From NCBI GenBank assembly GCA_963841635.1, contig CAWJDO010000002.1:744001-808000 (forward strand): a stretch of DNA of 64,000 nucleotides, given 5' to 3'. The notes under the pieces are model-generated. The model saw only the letters and a program-made list of their open reading frames with translations. It was not told the origin of the DNA and did not search any database. The translations under genes were made by a program, and so were the position numbers. Origin of the DNA: DASWZN01 sp963841635 (GTDB lineage: Bacteria > Acidobacteriota > Terriglobia > Bryobacterales > Bryobacteraceae). This document shows positions 9,281-18,892 of this stretch, in pieces. Numbering within the stretch: the stretch's first letter is position 1; each line of letters starts with the position of its first letter.

Positions 9281-11392
9281 ATGAGTTCGGATCGAATTGG
9301 CCGCCTGAACGAACTGGCCCATGATTTGTCGTGGAGTTGGAGCCCGCACGCTCGGGAGGTGTTCCGCAGTCTGGACTACACCTTGTGGCGGGAGACCGCG
9401 CACAATCCCGTCCAGATGCTCCGCTCGGTGTCGCCGGAGCGCTTGGACCGGGCGGCCCGGAGCCCCACGTTTCTGGCGCACTATGATGCCGCGATCGAGG
9501 CGCTGGAGAAGGCCCGCGCGGCTGCCGGGACCTGGTGGCCAACCCGGTTTCCGGAACTCGCGGATCGCCAGATTGCGTACTTCTCGGCGGAGTTCGCCCT
9601 GCATCAGTCGCTGCCGATCTACGCCGGCGGGCTGGGCGTACTGGCGGGCGACCACTGCAAGGAGGCCAGCGATCTCGGGGTGCCGCTGGTGGGCGTCGGC
9701 TTCATGTACCCGCAGGGCTACTTCCACCAGAAGATCTCGCCCGAGGGCTGGCAGATCGAGGACTACCACCGGCTGAGCTACGACGACGTGGCAGTGGAGC
9801 GCGCGACCGGGCCGGACGGGTCGCCATGCCGGATCCGGGTTCCGCTCGGCATGGGGACCTTGCAGGTCGCCCTGTGGCGGGTGCGCATGGGCCGGGTCAA
9901 CCTGTTTCTGCTCGACACCGACGTGCCCGAGAACGCGTCCTGGGACCGCGAACTGTCCTCCCGGCTGTACGCCGGCGAGCGGGACACGCGTCTGCGGCAG
10001 GAGATCGTGCTGGGCGTCGGCGGCGTGCGGGCGCTGAGAGCGTTGGGATACAACCCGGCGGTGTGGCACCTGAACGAGGGCCATACGGCGTTCGCGGTTT
10101 TGGAGCGGATCCGGGAATTGGTGGAGGCGGGGGAGAGCTTCCTGGCCGCGCTCGAGCAGGTCCGCGCGACCACCGTCTTCACCACCCACACGCCGGTTGC
10201 GGCCGGTCACGATGCCTTCCCCTTCCATCAACTGGACGCCCAGATGTCGCTGTTTTGGGAAGGCGCCGGATCGCGGCGGAACACCTTCCTCGGCTTGGGA
10301 AGTTACGACACGGCCGAGAACCAATTCAACATGACCGCGGTCGCCATGCGCGGATCGTCCGCCATTAACGCCGTGAGCCGCCTGCACCGCCAGGTGACCA
10401 GCGAGATGTGGGCTCCGCTGTGGCCCGGAGTGCCGGACCAGAGCCGGCCTCTGCGCGCCGTGACCAACGGCGTCCACGTGCCCACCTGGATCGCGCCGGC
10501 GATGGCCGAGCTCTTCGCGCGCTGGCTGGGCGCCGACTGGCTGGAGCACCACGACGAGCCGGGCCTCTGGGAGCAACTCGACCGGATCCCGGACGAGGAA
10601 CTCTGGGCCACGCGGCAGCTATTGCGCCGGCACCTTCTGAACTTCGTGCGCGAACGCGCGCGCAACGGGTGGAGGCGTGAAACCGCTGGCCCTATGCAGG
10701 TGCTGGCCGCCGGCAGCCTGCTCGACCCCTACGCGCTCACCATCGGCTTCGCCCGCCGCTTCACGGACTACAAGCGTCCGGAGCTCATCTTCCACGACCC
10801 GGAGCGGCTGGCGCGCATTCTCAACGCTTCCCGCGCCCCCGTGCAGATCGTCTTCGCCGGCAAGGCCCATCCGGCCGACGAACCCGGCAAGCGCACCATG
10901 CAGCGTGTGTACCAGCACGCCATCAATCCACGCTTCGGCGGGCGCGTGGCCTTCGTGGACGACTACGACCTGCACGTGGCGCACCTGTTCGTCCAGGGCT
11001 GCGACGTCTGGCTGAACAATCCGCGCGAGCCGCTCGAAGCCTGCGGCACCAGCGGGATGAAGGCGTCGCTGAACGGCGTCCCGCACCTGAGCACGGCGGA
11101 CGGCTGGTGGTGGGAGGCCCACTCCGAGACGAACGGTTGGGTGATCGGTTCCGGCGGCGACAACAACGATGGCGCCGAGGCGGACTCGCTCTACCGCCTG
11201 ATCGAGGAGGAAATCGCGCCGGCATTCTACGCGCGCGACGAGAAGGGCATCCCGAGGCAATGGCTGCAAACCGCCAAGGCGGCAATTCGCACCGTCGCGA
11301 CCCATTTCAGCGCGCGCCGGATGATCAAGCAGTACGCCGAGGAAGCCTACGCTCCCATGGCGAGCCGCACGGTGGGGCAGCCGGTTCGATGA
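9281..11392 (+). CDS. glgP: Alpha-glucan (glycogen/maltodextrin) phosphorylase, GT35
   Basis: A 703-residue phosphorylase of the short bacterial type with an N-terminal DUF3417-like domain (LNELAHDLSWSWSPHAREVF). The catalytic domain begins with IAYFSAEFALHQSLPIYAGGLG and the C-terminal part contains EACGTSGMKASLNG, whose lysine (about residue 594) is the pyridoxal-phosphate attachment site. It cleaves alpha-1,4-glucans with phosphate to glucose-1-phosphate. ATG at 9281 follows AAGGAG by 5 bases. It lies between the GT4 synthase-like gene and a GH57 gene on the same strand. Confidence 0.93.
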   Translation: MSSDRIGRLNELAHDLSWSWSPHAREVFRSLDYTLWRETAHNPVQMLRSVSPERLDRAARSPTFLAHYDAAIEALEKARAAAGTWWPTRFPELADRQIAYFSAEFALHQSLPIYAGGLGVLAGDHCKEASDLGVPLVGVGFMYPQGYFHQKISPEGWQIEDYHRLSYDDVAVERATGPDGSPCRIRVPLGMGTLQVALWRVRMGRVNLFLLDTDVPENASWDRELSSRLYAGERDTRLRQEIVLGVGGVRALRALGYNPAVWHLNEGHTAFAVLERIRELVEAGESFLAALEQVRATTVFTTHTPVAAGHDAFPFHQLDAQMSLFWEGAGSRRNTFLGLGSYDTAENQFNMTAVAMRGSSAINAVSRLHRQVTSEMWAPLWPGVPDQSRPLRAVTNGVHVPTWIAPAMAELFARWLGADWLEHHDEPGLWEQLDRIPDEELWATRQLLRRHLLNFVRERARNGWRRETAGPMQVLAAGSLLDPYALTIGFARRFTDYKRPELIFHDPERLARILNASRAPVQIVFAGKAHPADEPGKRTMQRVYQHAINPRFGGRVAFVDDYDLHVAHLFVQGCDVWLNNPREPLEACGTSGMKASLNGVPHLSTADGWWWEAHSETNGWVIGSGGDNNDGAEADSLYRLIEEEIAPAFYARDEKGIPRQWLQTAKAAIRTVATHFSARRMIKQYAEEAYAPMASRTVGQPVR

Positions 11393-11417
11393 GAAACAGT
11401 CTGAGACGAGGAGGAAA

Positions 11418-12878
11418 ATGAGCACTGTACTGTTGTCCGAGTATGTTGGCAGTCTGCCGAATATCTGCGGTTCCGAAGACGAGGTCGCACGAGCGACGGC
11501 GCGCAAAGGACCCATCTACCTGCCGGAGTGCGGGATCGATTTCGGCCGTGTGCGCAGTTCCTTCGCGAATGCGCTGCACATGCACCAACCCATGATTCCC
11601 GCGGGCGGCGGCGATCTGCGCACCGCCGATGTAATCAGCAATCTGAAATACATGATGGATAACCAGGGCGTGGGCGATAACCACAATGCTTCGGTTTTCC
11701 ACTGGTGTTACAAGCGCATGGGTGAATTCATCCCTCAGCTGATTCACGAGGGTAAGAACCCACGTATCATGCTGGATTATTCGGGCTGTCTGCTCCACGG
11801 CCTGTGGGCCATGGGCTTGAACGACGTCTTCGACAGCCTGAAAACCATCACCTTGAACCCGGAATACCAGCGTGCGGTGGAATGGTTGGGGACGGCCTGG
11901 GGGCACGCGGTGGCTCCCTCGACGCCGGTGCAGGATTTCCGCCTGCACGTGCTGGCCTGGCAGCACTACTTTGCCGCCGTCTTCGGTCTCGAAGCGGTGA
12001 GCCGCGTCAAGGGCTTCTCTCCGCCGGAGATGGCGCTGCCGAACCACCCCGATGTCTTCTACGAGTTCGTCAAGACGCTGCTGGACTGCGGCTACCAGTG
12101 GGTGCTGGTGCAGGAGCACTCGGTCGAGCGGGTCGAAGACGGAGGCGGCCTGCGCCAGAAGCATATCCCGCACCGGCTGGTGGCACGGAACTCCCGCGGC
12201 GAGACCCTCAGCATCGTTGGCATCATCAAGACGCAGGGCAGCGACACCAAGCTGGTGGCGCAGATGCAGCCGTATTACGAGGCCAAGGGGCTCGGGCGTA
12301 CGGATCTGGCGGGCCACTCGGTTCCGCAGTTAGTAACTCAGGTGGCAGACGGAGAGAACGGCGGCGTGATGATGAACGAGTTCCCGAGTAAGTACATGGA
12401 CGTCATGCGCGAGGCGTCTGGCTCCGACGTGCCGCCGGTGAACGTGACCGAGTATCTGGAGTATCTGCAAGTAACTGGTGTGCGGGCGCAGGATTTCCCC
12501 GCCATCCAGCCGGTGATGCAAAAGCGCATCTGGGACCGTTTCAAGAAGCCGGCCGGCCCGGAGGCCCTCGAGAAGGTGATCGCGGAGTTGCGGAAGGAAG
12601 ACAACCGCTTCCACATGGAGGGCGGCAGCTGGACCAACAACCTCTCCTGGGTGCGGGGTTACGGCGACGTGCTGGGGCCTATGGACGCTGTCAGCGCGCT
12701 GTTCTCCCAGAAGGCGCTGGGCAAGGTGCCCACTTCCGATCCCCGCTTTCGCAACGCGCTCCATTACCTGCTGCTGACGCAGACCAGCTGCTACCGGTAT
12801 TGGGGCACCGGGGTGTGGACCGACTACGCCCGCGAGCTGTGCCGGCGGGCGACCGACATCCTGAACTACGACTTCTGA
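11418..12878 (+). CDS. GH57-family glycoside hydrolase (alpha-glucan enzyme)
   Basis: A 486-residue protein with the GH57 first signature HQP (H56-Q57-P58 in NALHMHQPMI). A later segment GFSPPEMALPNH fits the conserved nucleophile region and DGENGG fits region 4. GH57 enzymes are retaining alpha-amylases, branching enzymes or 4-alpha-glucanotransferases with a (beta/alpha)7 barrel. No signal peptide is visible, so it acts in the cytoplasm, consistent with the adjacent phosphorylase (25-base gap, with GAGGA before ATG). Which GH57 activity it has cannot be told; the first 40 residues are not part of the known fold. Confidence 0.8.
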   Translation: MSTVLLSEYVGSLPNICGSEDEVARATARKGPIYLPECGIDFGRVRSSFANALHMHQPMIPAGGGDLRTADVISNLKYMMDNQGVGDNHNASVFHWCYKRMGEFIPQLIHEGKNPRIMLDYSGCLLHGLWAMGLNDVFDSLKTITLNPEYQRAVEWLGTAWGHAVAPSTPVQDFRLHVLAWQHYFAAVFGLEAVSRVKGFSPPEMALPNHPDVFYEFVKTLLDCGYQWVLVQEHSVERVEDGGGLRQKHIPHRLVARNSRGETLSIVGIIKTQGSDTKLVAQMQPYYEAKGLGRTDLAGHSVPQLVTQVADGENGGVMMNEFPSKYMDVMREASGSDVPPVNVTEYLEYLQVTGVRAQDFPAIQPVMQKRIWDRFKKPAGPEALEKVIAELRKEDNRFHMEGGSWTNNLSWVRGYGDVLGPMDAVSALFSQKALGKVPTSDPRFRNALHYLLLTQTSCYRYWGTGVWTDYARELCRRATDILNYDF

Positions 12879-12888
12879 GCCCCGCGGC

Positions 12889-12990
12889 GCAGGCTTCAGC
12901 CTGCCGTGCCGACAGCCTGGCGTCGAGACGAGTCTAGACGCGGCACGCATGAGTGCATGCGCCACAACCGACACTGCCTCGGCAGGGTGT
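12889..12990. terminator. Hairpin cluster after the alpha-glucan operon
   Basis: A perfect stem GCAGGC/GCCTGC (12889-12894 and 12899-12904, TTCA loop) lies 10 bases after the GH57 stop. It is followed by two more imperfect palindromes (GCGTC...GACGC, and CGCAT...ATGCG around 12945-12960). There is no clear U-run, so termination strength is uncertain. The first stem resembles repeated extragenic palindromes seen in related genomes. Confidence 0.45.
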
Positions 12991-13031
12991 TCCTACAAGA
13001 CGCTACTCGCGCCGCAGTACACTGGCATTGA

Positions 13032-14441
13032 CTGACGACGCACGAACGCTATAACCTCCGCTATGTCTGGCTGCTGGCGATCACCGCGGCGCTGGGCGGA
13101 CTGCTGTTCGGCTACGACTGGGTCGTAATCGGCGGAGCCAAGCCGTTCTACGAGAAGTTCTTTCGCCTGACCACGGGGCAATCCATCGGCTGGGCGAACA
13201 GTTGCGCGCTGCTCGGGTGTCTGGCGGGATCGCTTGTGTCGGGAGCATTCTCCGATCGCTTTGGGCGCAAGAAGCTGCTGATCGCCTCGGCGGTTCTGTT
13301 CGCGGTGTCTTCCGTCGCCACCGGCTGGGCCGGGACCTTCAGCCAGTTCGTGATCTGGCGCATCGCGGGCGGCGTCGCGATCGGGATTGCCTCCAACATC
13401 TCACCGGTCTACATTGCCGAGATCAGCCCCGCGCAGTGGCGCGGCCGCCTGGTGGCCATGAACCAGATGACCATCGTGGTGGGAATCCTCGCGGCGCAGA
13501 TCTTCAACTGGGTGATCGCCGAGCCGGTGCCGGCTGGCGCCACGGCGGAGATGATCCGGCAATCCTGGAACGGGCAATACGGATGGCGCTGGATGTTCAC
13601 CGCCGTCGCCGTTCCGTCGCTCATCTTCCTGGCCGGGGCGCTGCTGGTTCCGGAGAGTCCGCGGTGGCTGGCGACACGGGGCCACGTGGAGCGCGCTCGC
13701 CGCACGCTGGCGCGCATCGGCGGCTCGGAGTATGCCGAGAACGAACTCCGCGAAGTGCTGGCGACGGTCCAGCCGCGCCAGCAGACTGGCCGCCGGGCGG
13801 AACTGCTTCGGCCGGGCCTGCGCAAGGTGCTCGGCGTTGGAGTGTTCCTGGCCGTGTTGCAGCAGTGGAGCGGCATCAACGTGATCTTCAACTATGCGGA
13901 GGAGATCTACCGCAACGCCGGGTACGGGGTCAGCGACATCCTGTTCAACATTGTGATCACGGGGACAATCAATCTGGTGTGCACGTTGATTGCACTGGCC
14001 TTCGTGGACCGGTTGGGCCGGCGCACACTGATGCTGGCGGGATGCGCGGCCATCGCGGTCTGCCACACCCTGTTGGGACTCTCCTATCACTTCGGTCTGA
14101 AGGGACTGCCGGTCCTGGTCTGCACTCTGGGAGCGATTGGCGGATTCGCCATGACTCTCGGCCCCGTGACCTGGGTGCTGATCTCGGAGATCTTCCCGAA
14201 CCGCATCCGGGGTGCGACGGTTTCGGTTTCGGTGTCCGCCTTGTGGATCGCCTGCTTCGCCCTGACCTTCACCTTTCCGGTGATGAACCGCGCGCTCGGC
14301 CCGGCGGGAACATTCTGGCTCTATGCGGGCATCTGCGCGGTGGGGTTCCTGGTCGTGCTGGCGACGGTTCCGGAGACCAAAGGCCGCACGCTCGAACAGA
14401 TCGAGCTTTCCTCAAGGTTTCCAGGCCACACTGTGGACTGA
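13032..14441 (+). CDS. MFS sugar porter (xylose/glucose:H+ symporter-like)
   Basis: About 469 residues if read from the first codon after the in-frame stop. Sugar-porter signatures are all present: LGGLLFGYDWVVIGGAKP (TM1), DRFGRKKL after TM2, PESPRWLATRG after TM6, QQWSGINVIFNYAEEIY (TM7) and the C-terminal PETKGRTLEQIE. The start is a problem: TM1 is intact and open back to 13032, but no ATG, GTG or TTG occurs in frame before GTG at 13236, which would delete TM1. The likely start is therefore CTG at 13032 or another rare codon. The 3' end overlaps the convergent GH2 gene by 30 bases. Uptake of sugars released by the nearby glycosidases is inferred. Confidence 0.85.
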   Translation: MTTHERYNLRYVWLLAITAALGGLLFGYDWVVIGGAKPFYEKFFRLTTGQSIGWANSCALLGCLAGSLVSGAFSDRFGRKKLLIASAVLFAVSSVATGWAGTFSQFVIWRIAGGVAIGIASNISPVYIAEISPAQWRGRLVAMNQMTIVVGILAAQIFNWVIAEPVPAGATAEMIRQSWNGQYGWRWMFTAVAVPSLIFLAGALLVPESPRWLATRGHVERARRTLARIGGSEYAENELREVLATVQPRQQTGRRAELLRPGLRKVLGVGVFLAVLQQWSGINVIFNYAEEIYRNAGYGVSDILFNIVITGTINLVCTLIALAFVDRLGRRTLMLAGCAAIAVCHTLLGLSYHFGLKGLPVLVCTLGAIGGFAMTLGPVTWVLISEIFPNRIRGATVSVSVSALWIACFALTFTFPVMNRALGPAGTFWLYAGICAVGFLVVLATVPETKGRTLEQIELSSRFPGHTVD

Positions 14442-16499
14442 AGAGCCCGTCGGGCGGAGGACATCGAGCTGCACCCGGGCCGGCCTCGGTTCGGAAAACG
14501 CGACGACGAATGAGGCTTGTCCGCCTGGCGCGAGATCGGGCAGTGCCGTCTCCACACGCTCGACCGGAATACTGCCCTGCCCGTACACCAAGGTCCTCAA
14601 CACGTACCCGCGCAATGAGTAAGTGGGAACGGCGCTTCGCATCACTAAGTGGACCTTCAGTTCACCCGCCTTTCCACTTACTTCGAACGTCTCGAGCGGG
14701 CTGGATTCCTGCCGCAAGACCTCGTAGGAAGGCTTCCTGCTGCCATACAAATCGACCACGCCGTGAACTCGCTGTCGCAGCGCTCCCGTGCCCCGGTCGC
14801 CGATGTGAGTGCGGTAATCGTTGTAACAGAAAAAGATCAGTCCGGCGATATAGTCGCGCTGCCGGAAGACCTTGTCATGCTTGCGAAGCACGGCAATGCG
14901 CTCGGCGTCGCCCTCCGGACGGTCGGGCGTGCAGGCACAGTATCCGTACTCGGAAATCACCAGCGGCTTTCCCGGAAACGCACGGTGAACCTGGTCGAGA
15001 TAGCGCGAGAGGTCTTCCACGTCGCCGCGCTGCCAGGTCCCCACGTACTCGTTCATCATGACGTAGTCCATCAGCCCCGCGACGTCGTTCGCCGGGGTCG
15101 TGAACAACGAATTCGATGCGTACGTAGCCAGCCGCTTCGGGTCGAGCCTCTTCGCTTCCTGGTACATCCGCCGGGCGAACGCATAGGCCGGCGGGTTCTG
15201 GCCGCCGATCTCGTTGCACAGTCCCCAGGAGAAGACGCAGGGATGGTTGCGGTCGCGATCGATCATTTCGCGAAGCTGCTCCAGACCGTTGTTCATGATC
15301 TCCGGCGGAGGCTCGGGCGCGGTCTCGCGAAAGGTAGCGGGGCCCCACGTGGGCACCTCCGTCTGGATCAGGACGCCGTGGCGGTCGCACCAGTCGAGAA
15401 CGGCGCGATCCTGCGGCCAGTGCACCCGGGTGTAGACGCAGTTCAGCTCCTTCATGTCGGCGTGGTCATGGTCGATCCATTCGACGGGCTCGGCCATCCC
15501 GAACTCGGGGTTGCTGCCGGCCATCCGCTCCACACCCATCAGCCGGACCCGCTCGCCGTTGAAATGGAAGCCAGCGTCGCGGATCTCGATTTTGCGGATG
15601 CCGAAGGTGGTGTCCAGGGAGTGCCCGCCGCGGATGGCGGCGGTGAAGCTGTAGAGATGGGGATGATCGAAATGCCACAGCCGGGCCTCGCGCAGAGTGG
15701 TGGCACGCAGCGGCACGGTCTTCGCTTCGCCCGGGCCGAGCCGGACGTCGACGCTGCCGCCGGTCGCTTGGTCCCTCACCTCGTAGTCGATGCTGCCGCT
15801 CCAGGCCGCGGCGGACGTGTTCCGCACCACCACAGTCCCGCCAATCGTCGCAGTTCGGGTGGCGAGATCGGGATCCGCATCCACCGCGACGCGTTCCAGA
15901 AAGACCTTGGGAGTTACGAGTAAGTGCACCGGCCTGTAAATGCCGCCGTCGTGTGCCCAGTCGCTGGACCGCCCGCGCGGCAGCATGGACTCATTGAACG
16001 CGTTGTCGACCAGCACTGCGACGCTGTTGACGACGCCGTATCGGAGCAGTGGGCCGATGTCCAGCGTGAAAGCTGTATAGCCTTTGCCCACGTGGCGTCC
16101 GGCCTCTTTCCCGTTCACCCAGACCGTCGCTGTGTGGAACACCGCCTCGAATTCGATTCGCACCGCGCAATCGGACCATGCCACTGGGACATCGAATGTC
16201 CGGCGATACCAGGCGAGGCCGCGATACTCCGTGTTGCCAGGCTCCACCTGCCATGTGTGCGGAACTTGCACCTCTCTCCAGCCGGGCGCTGCGGCGTCGG
16301 AGCGGAACCAGCCGGCCGACGCGCCCAGGGCACTGGGGTCCAGGCGAAACAGCCACAGCCCGTTTAGCGAGGTGCCCCGATCATCGGCACATTCGGGGCC
16401 GCCGGTTCGAGAACCAGCCTTCAGGCCAGACCCGGAGAGCAGGGCGCCGGTTGCGCCTGCCGAAAGAAAGCTACGTCGAGTCTGACGCCCGGCACTCAC
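14412..16499 (-). CDS. GH2-family glycoside hydrolase (beta-galactosidase/glucuronidase-like), Tat-exported
   Basis: A 695-residue protein with a twin-arginine type signal (TRRSFLSAGATGALL, residues 7-21). The N-terminal sugar-binding domain (NGLWLFRLDP, VPHTWQVEPGNTEYRGLAWYRRTF) and immunoglobulin-like domain lead into a TIM barrel. Catalytic acid/base is in FSWGLCNEIGG (Glu near 428) and nucleophile in LVISEYGYC (Glu near 515). GH2 enzymes remove beta-linked galactose, glucuronate, mannose and related sugars; the substrate here is probably a pectin side chain. The GTG start overlaps the stop of the upstream esterase-lyase gene (GTGA), implying coupled translation. Confidence 0.88.
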   Translation of the reverse strand: MSAGRQTRRSFLSAGATGALLSGSGLKAGSRTGGPECADDRGTSLNGLWLFRLDPSALGASAGWFRSDAAAPGWREVQVPHTWQVEPGNTEYRGLAWYRRTFDVPVAWSDCAVRIEFEAVFHTATVWVNGKEAGRHVGKGYTAFTLDIGPLLRYGVVNSVAVLVDNAFNESMLPRGRSSDWAHDGGIYRPVHLLVTPKVFLERVAVDADPDLATRTATIGGTVVVRNTSAAAWSGSIDYEVRDQATGGSVDVRLGPGEAKTVPLRATTLREARLWHFDHPHLYSFTAAIRGGHSLDTTFGIRKIEIRDAGFHFNGERVRLMGVERMAGSNPEFGMAEPVEWIDHDHADMKELNCVYTRVHWPQDRAVLDWCDRHGVLIQTEVPTWGPATFRETAPEPPPEIMNNGLEQLREMIDRDRNHPCVFSWGLCNEIGGQNPPAYAFARRMYQEAKRLDPKRLATYASNSLFTTPANDVAGLMDYVMMNEYVGTWQRGDVEDLSRYLDQVHRAFPGKPLVISEYGYCACTPDRPEGDAERIAVLRKHDKVFRQRDYIAGLIFFCYNDYRTHIGDRGTGALRQRVHGVVDLYGSRKPSYEVLRQESSPLETFEVSGKAGELKVHLVMRSAVPTYSLRGYVLRTLVYGQGSIPVERVETALPDLAPGGQASFVVAFSEPRPARVQLDVLRPTGSSVHSVAWKP

Positions 16500-18817
16500 T
16501 TACTGCTCCTCTCTATCTCGACCGCAAAAACATAAGTAGGTCCGAACATATTGGACCGGAACACGACCCACTTGCCGTCGGGCGTGAAGCTCACGTTCGG
16601 CTCCAGCCGGTACTGGTGCTTCGCCATGTTGACCAGCCGCTCGGCGCGGAACTCTCCAGGCTGGATGGGATTGCCGTCCGCAATCCCGCGATTCGCGATG
16701 AGCTCCGGCCGGAAGAGGTAGATCCACCGGCCATCGGGCGCGTGCGCCACCTGGCCTGGATCGCCGCCATCGCCGCAAAACAGGCGGCCGTCGCGGCTGA
16801 CGTTGAAGTGGATGGACCACTCGTTGCGCGCCAGGTGATACCAGGTCCGCGCGCCGGTCGCGACATGGTAGCCGGCCACCCAGAAGTCCGCTCCTCGCGG
16901 GGTCTGCAGGTCGTACCAGATGGTCTGGCCATCGGCGCTCCAGAATTCGTGGCCGAAAATCTCCATCGCCATCGTGCGGGTGTGGATCCCGGTCAACCCG
17001 GTCCCGTCGGTACGAATGGTCCAGATGCGCTCGACTTTGTGCCACGGGCCTTCGTGGCAGAACATGAGCAGGCCAGGGTCCGTGGGTGAGAAGAGCAGGT
17101 GGTTGAGCCAGTCGTTCGAGCGATGAATGACCTTCACCTCGCCGGTATCGACGCTGAGGGTGAACATCGCCATGGGCAGGCGTGCCGCCCATCGCTCCTC
17201 CATCATGCGGGCCTTGTTCGGCGGCTGGTCGAGCGGGTGTCCCTGGCCTGCCGGCTGCGACCCACCATAGTCCTGCCCCTGGGTGCCCTCGATGTAGACT
17301 CCGGCCAGCAGACTCTCGTCGGCGTTGACGGTAGACACGGAGCCGCGCGGCGGTAGCGGACCGATGCGGCGCGACTGGCCGGAATCGACGTCGGTCCACC
17401 AGGCCTCGCCGTCGCGGACGTAATACACACGCTCGTTTCTGCGGCCGGCCTCGATAAGCCGCACCTTTCCACTTACCACCCGGTGCGCCTGCCTGGTCTC
17501 GAGGTCGAGGACGGAGATGCCGTCCGGAGTCGTATAGACCAGGCGCTTCCGGCCCGCGGTGTAGCCGCTCGGATTGAAGTACATGCTGGCGCTGCCGGGC
17601 TCGCTGGTGAGGCGGACGACGCGATGGCCGGTATCGGGGTCGACCCACGTCGAGGGCGGATCGGCGACGGGGAAGTGTTCGGGCAGCCATTGCGCGACGA
17701 CTCGCGCGTTCAACTCGGCTCCGGCGCGGCCGGTGTGCGTGTGATCGCCCACGAACAGGGAACTCACTGTTTCGGAGCCGAGTTCCTCGTAACGCGCGGC
17801 GATGAGCGCCTCCAGATCCAGGAACGGAACGTCTTCGGACCGGGCGACCTCCGCGGCCCACTGCGCATACGGGCGCCGCTCGACCTTGCCGTCTTTCCAG
17901 ATGTTCCTCGGAACCGGCGAGCAGACCACAGGCTTGACGCCGCGCGCCTTCGCCTCCCGGATGTAGCGGTGCAGATAGTGGCCGTACGTGTAAACGGTTT
18001 CGTGCAGACCGGTGAGGGGATTGTCGATCTCGCGCGTTTCGTCGCCCACTCCGGGCAACGTGCCCCGCGCGCGGGCCTTGTCGTCGAGGGGGCTGGCGTC
18101 ATTGTGGCCAAACTGGATCAGCAGCACATCCCCCGCTTTGAGGATGGCGAGCGTGGCGTCCCAGCTCCCGTCGGCGAGAAACGTGCGGCTGCTGCGGCCG
18201 CCATGAGCGCTGTTGATTACGGGGATGGGGGCCAGCATCGCCACGAGCGGCTCGCCCCAGCCCCATTGGCCGTTGCCGCCGTCCCCCTTGCCGTTGTGGA
18301 CGGTGGAATCGCCGATCAGGACTACTCCCGCGCGCCGCCGTGGCTCGACCGCCGCGCCCTTGGCGGAAAGGACCGCTCCGAAGGGATTGCCGGGTAGCGC
18401 CTTGAGCCCGGCCACTACGGCCACGGCGCTGAAGTCGGCTGTTGCGACGGCTTGCACGTTCTCGGCCCGCGCCAGCGCGGTGGCCCATTCGCCGGCAGAG
18501 AGAATGATCGGCGTGAGGCCCTTCGCTCGCGGGTCCGCGAAGAATCGGCGCAGGCTCTCGTCGGCGCTGGCAGGCTGGCTGCCGAATTGGAGGAGCACGA
18601 AGTCGCCCTGCTTGGCTTCGTCGAGCAGCGACTGCCAGGCGGGTTGCGCGCTCGATGCGGCCCCTGTGAGATCGGCGACCGTCGCTTTGGCTGGATCGAA
18701 GAACGACGCAAGAGGATCGCCCACGCCGTACGGATCGCCGGCGACGAAAATGGTGGGCGGCGCCGCGCTCAGAACTGCGCTGAGCAGGGCCGCGAGAGGT
18801 AGGGCTCGGATTGGCAT
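16496..18817 (-). CDS. Secreted fusion: degenerate SGNH domain + rhamnogalacturonan acetylesterase + PL22 oligogalacturonate lyase
   Basis: A 773-residue protein starting at MPIRALPLAALLSAVLSAAP, a signal peptide. Residues 22-150 look like an SGNH domain whose catalytic block is lost (GDP at 27-29 instead of GDS, FGSQ at 78-81 instead of FGHND). Residues 163-383 form an intact CE12-like rhamnogalacturonan acetylesterase: GDST with Ser171, GGRSSRTF, FGHND (Asn239) and D358-x2-H361. Residues from about 388 to the end match oligogalacturonate lyase: YFNPSGYTAGRKRLVYTT, CHEGPWHKVERIW, GHEFW and EPNVSFTPDGKWVVFRSNM. It would deacetylate pectin and cleave unsaturated or short galacturonides. The frame continues upstream of ATG 18817 but only as antisense of the neighbouring gene. 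Confidence 0.85.
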   Translation of the reverse strand: MPIRALPLAALLSAVLSAAPPTIFVAGDPYGVGDPLASFFDPAKATVADLTGAASSAQPAWQSLLDEAKQGDFVLLQFGSQPASADESLRRFFADPRAKGLTPIILSAGEWATALARAENVQAVATADFSAVAVVAGLKALPGNPFGAVLSAKGAAVEPRRRAGVVLIGDSTVHNGKGDGGNGQWGWGEPLVAMLAPIPVINSAHGGRSSRTFLADGSWDATLAILKAGDVLLIQFGHNDASPLDDKARARGTLPGVGDETREIDNPLTGLHETVYTYGHYLHRYIREAKARGVKPVVCSPVPRNIWKDGKVERRPYAQWAAEVARSEDVPFLDLEALIAARYEELGSETVSSLFVGDHTHTGRAGAELNARVVAQWLPEHFPVADPPSTWVDPDTGHRVVRLTSEPGSASMYFNPSGYTAGRKRLVYTTPDGISVLDLETRQAHRVVSGKVRLIEAGRRNERVYYVRDGEAWWTDVDSGQSRRIGPLPPRGSVSTVNADESLLAGVYIEGTQGQDYGGSQPAGQGHPLDQPPNKARMMEERWAARLPMAMFTLSVDTGEVKVIHRSNDWLNHLLFSPTDPGLLMFCHEGPWHKVERIWTIRTDGTGLTGIHTRTMAMEIFGHEFWSADGQTIWYDLQTPRGADFWVAGYHVATGARTWYHLARNEWSIHFNVSRDGRLFCGDGGDPGQVAHAPDGRWIYLFRPELIANRGIADGNPIQPGEFRAERLVNMAKHQYRLEPNVSFTPDGKWVVFRSNMFGPTYVFAVEIERSSK

Positions 18818-18892
18818 CGAAACCACGATTGTACGTCGAACGCCGAGCCTTGAACGCAGATAGGATGGAAGGGCAGTTAGGAGTGGCAGACG

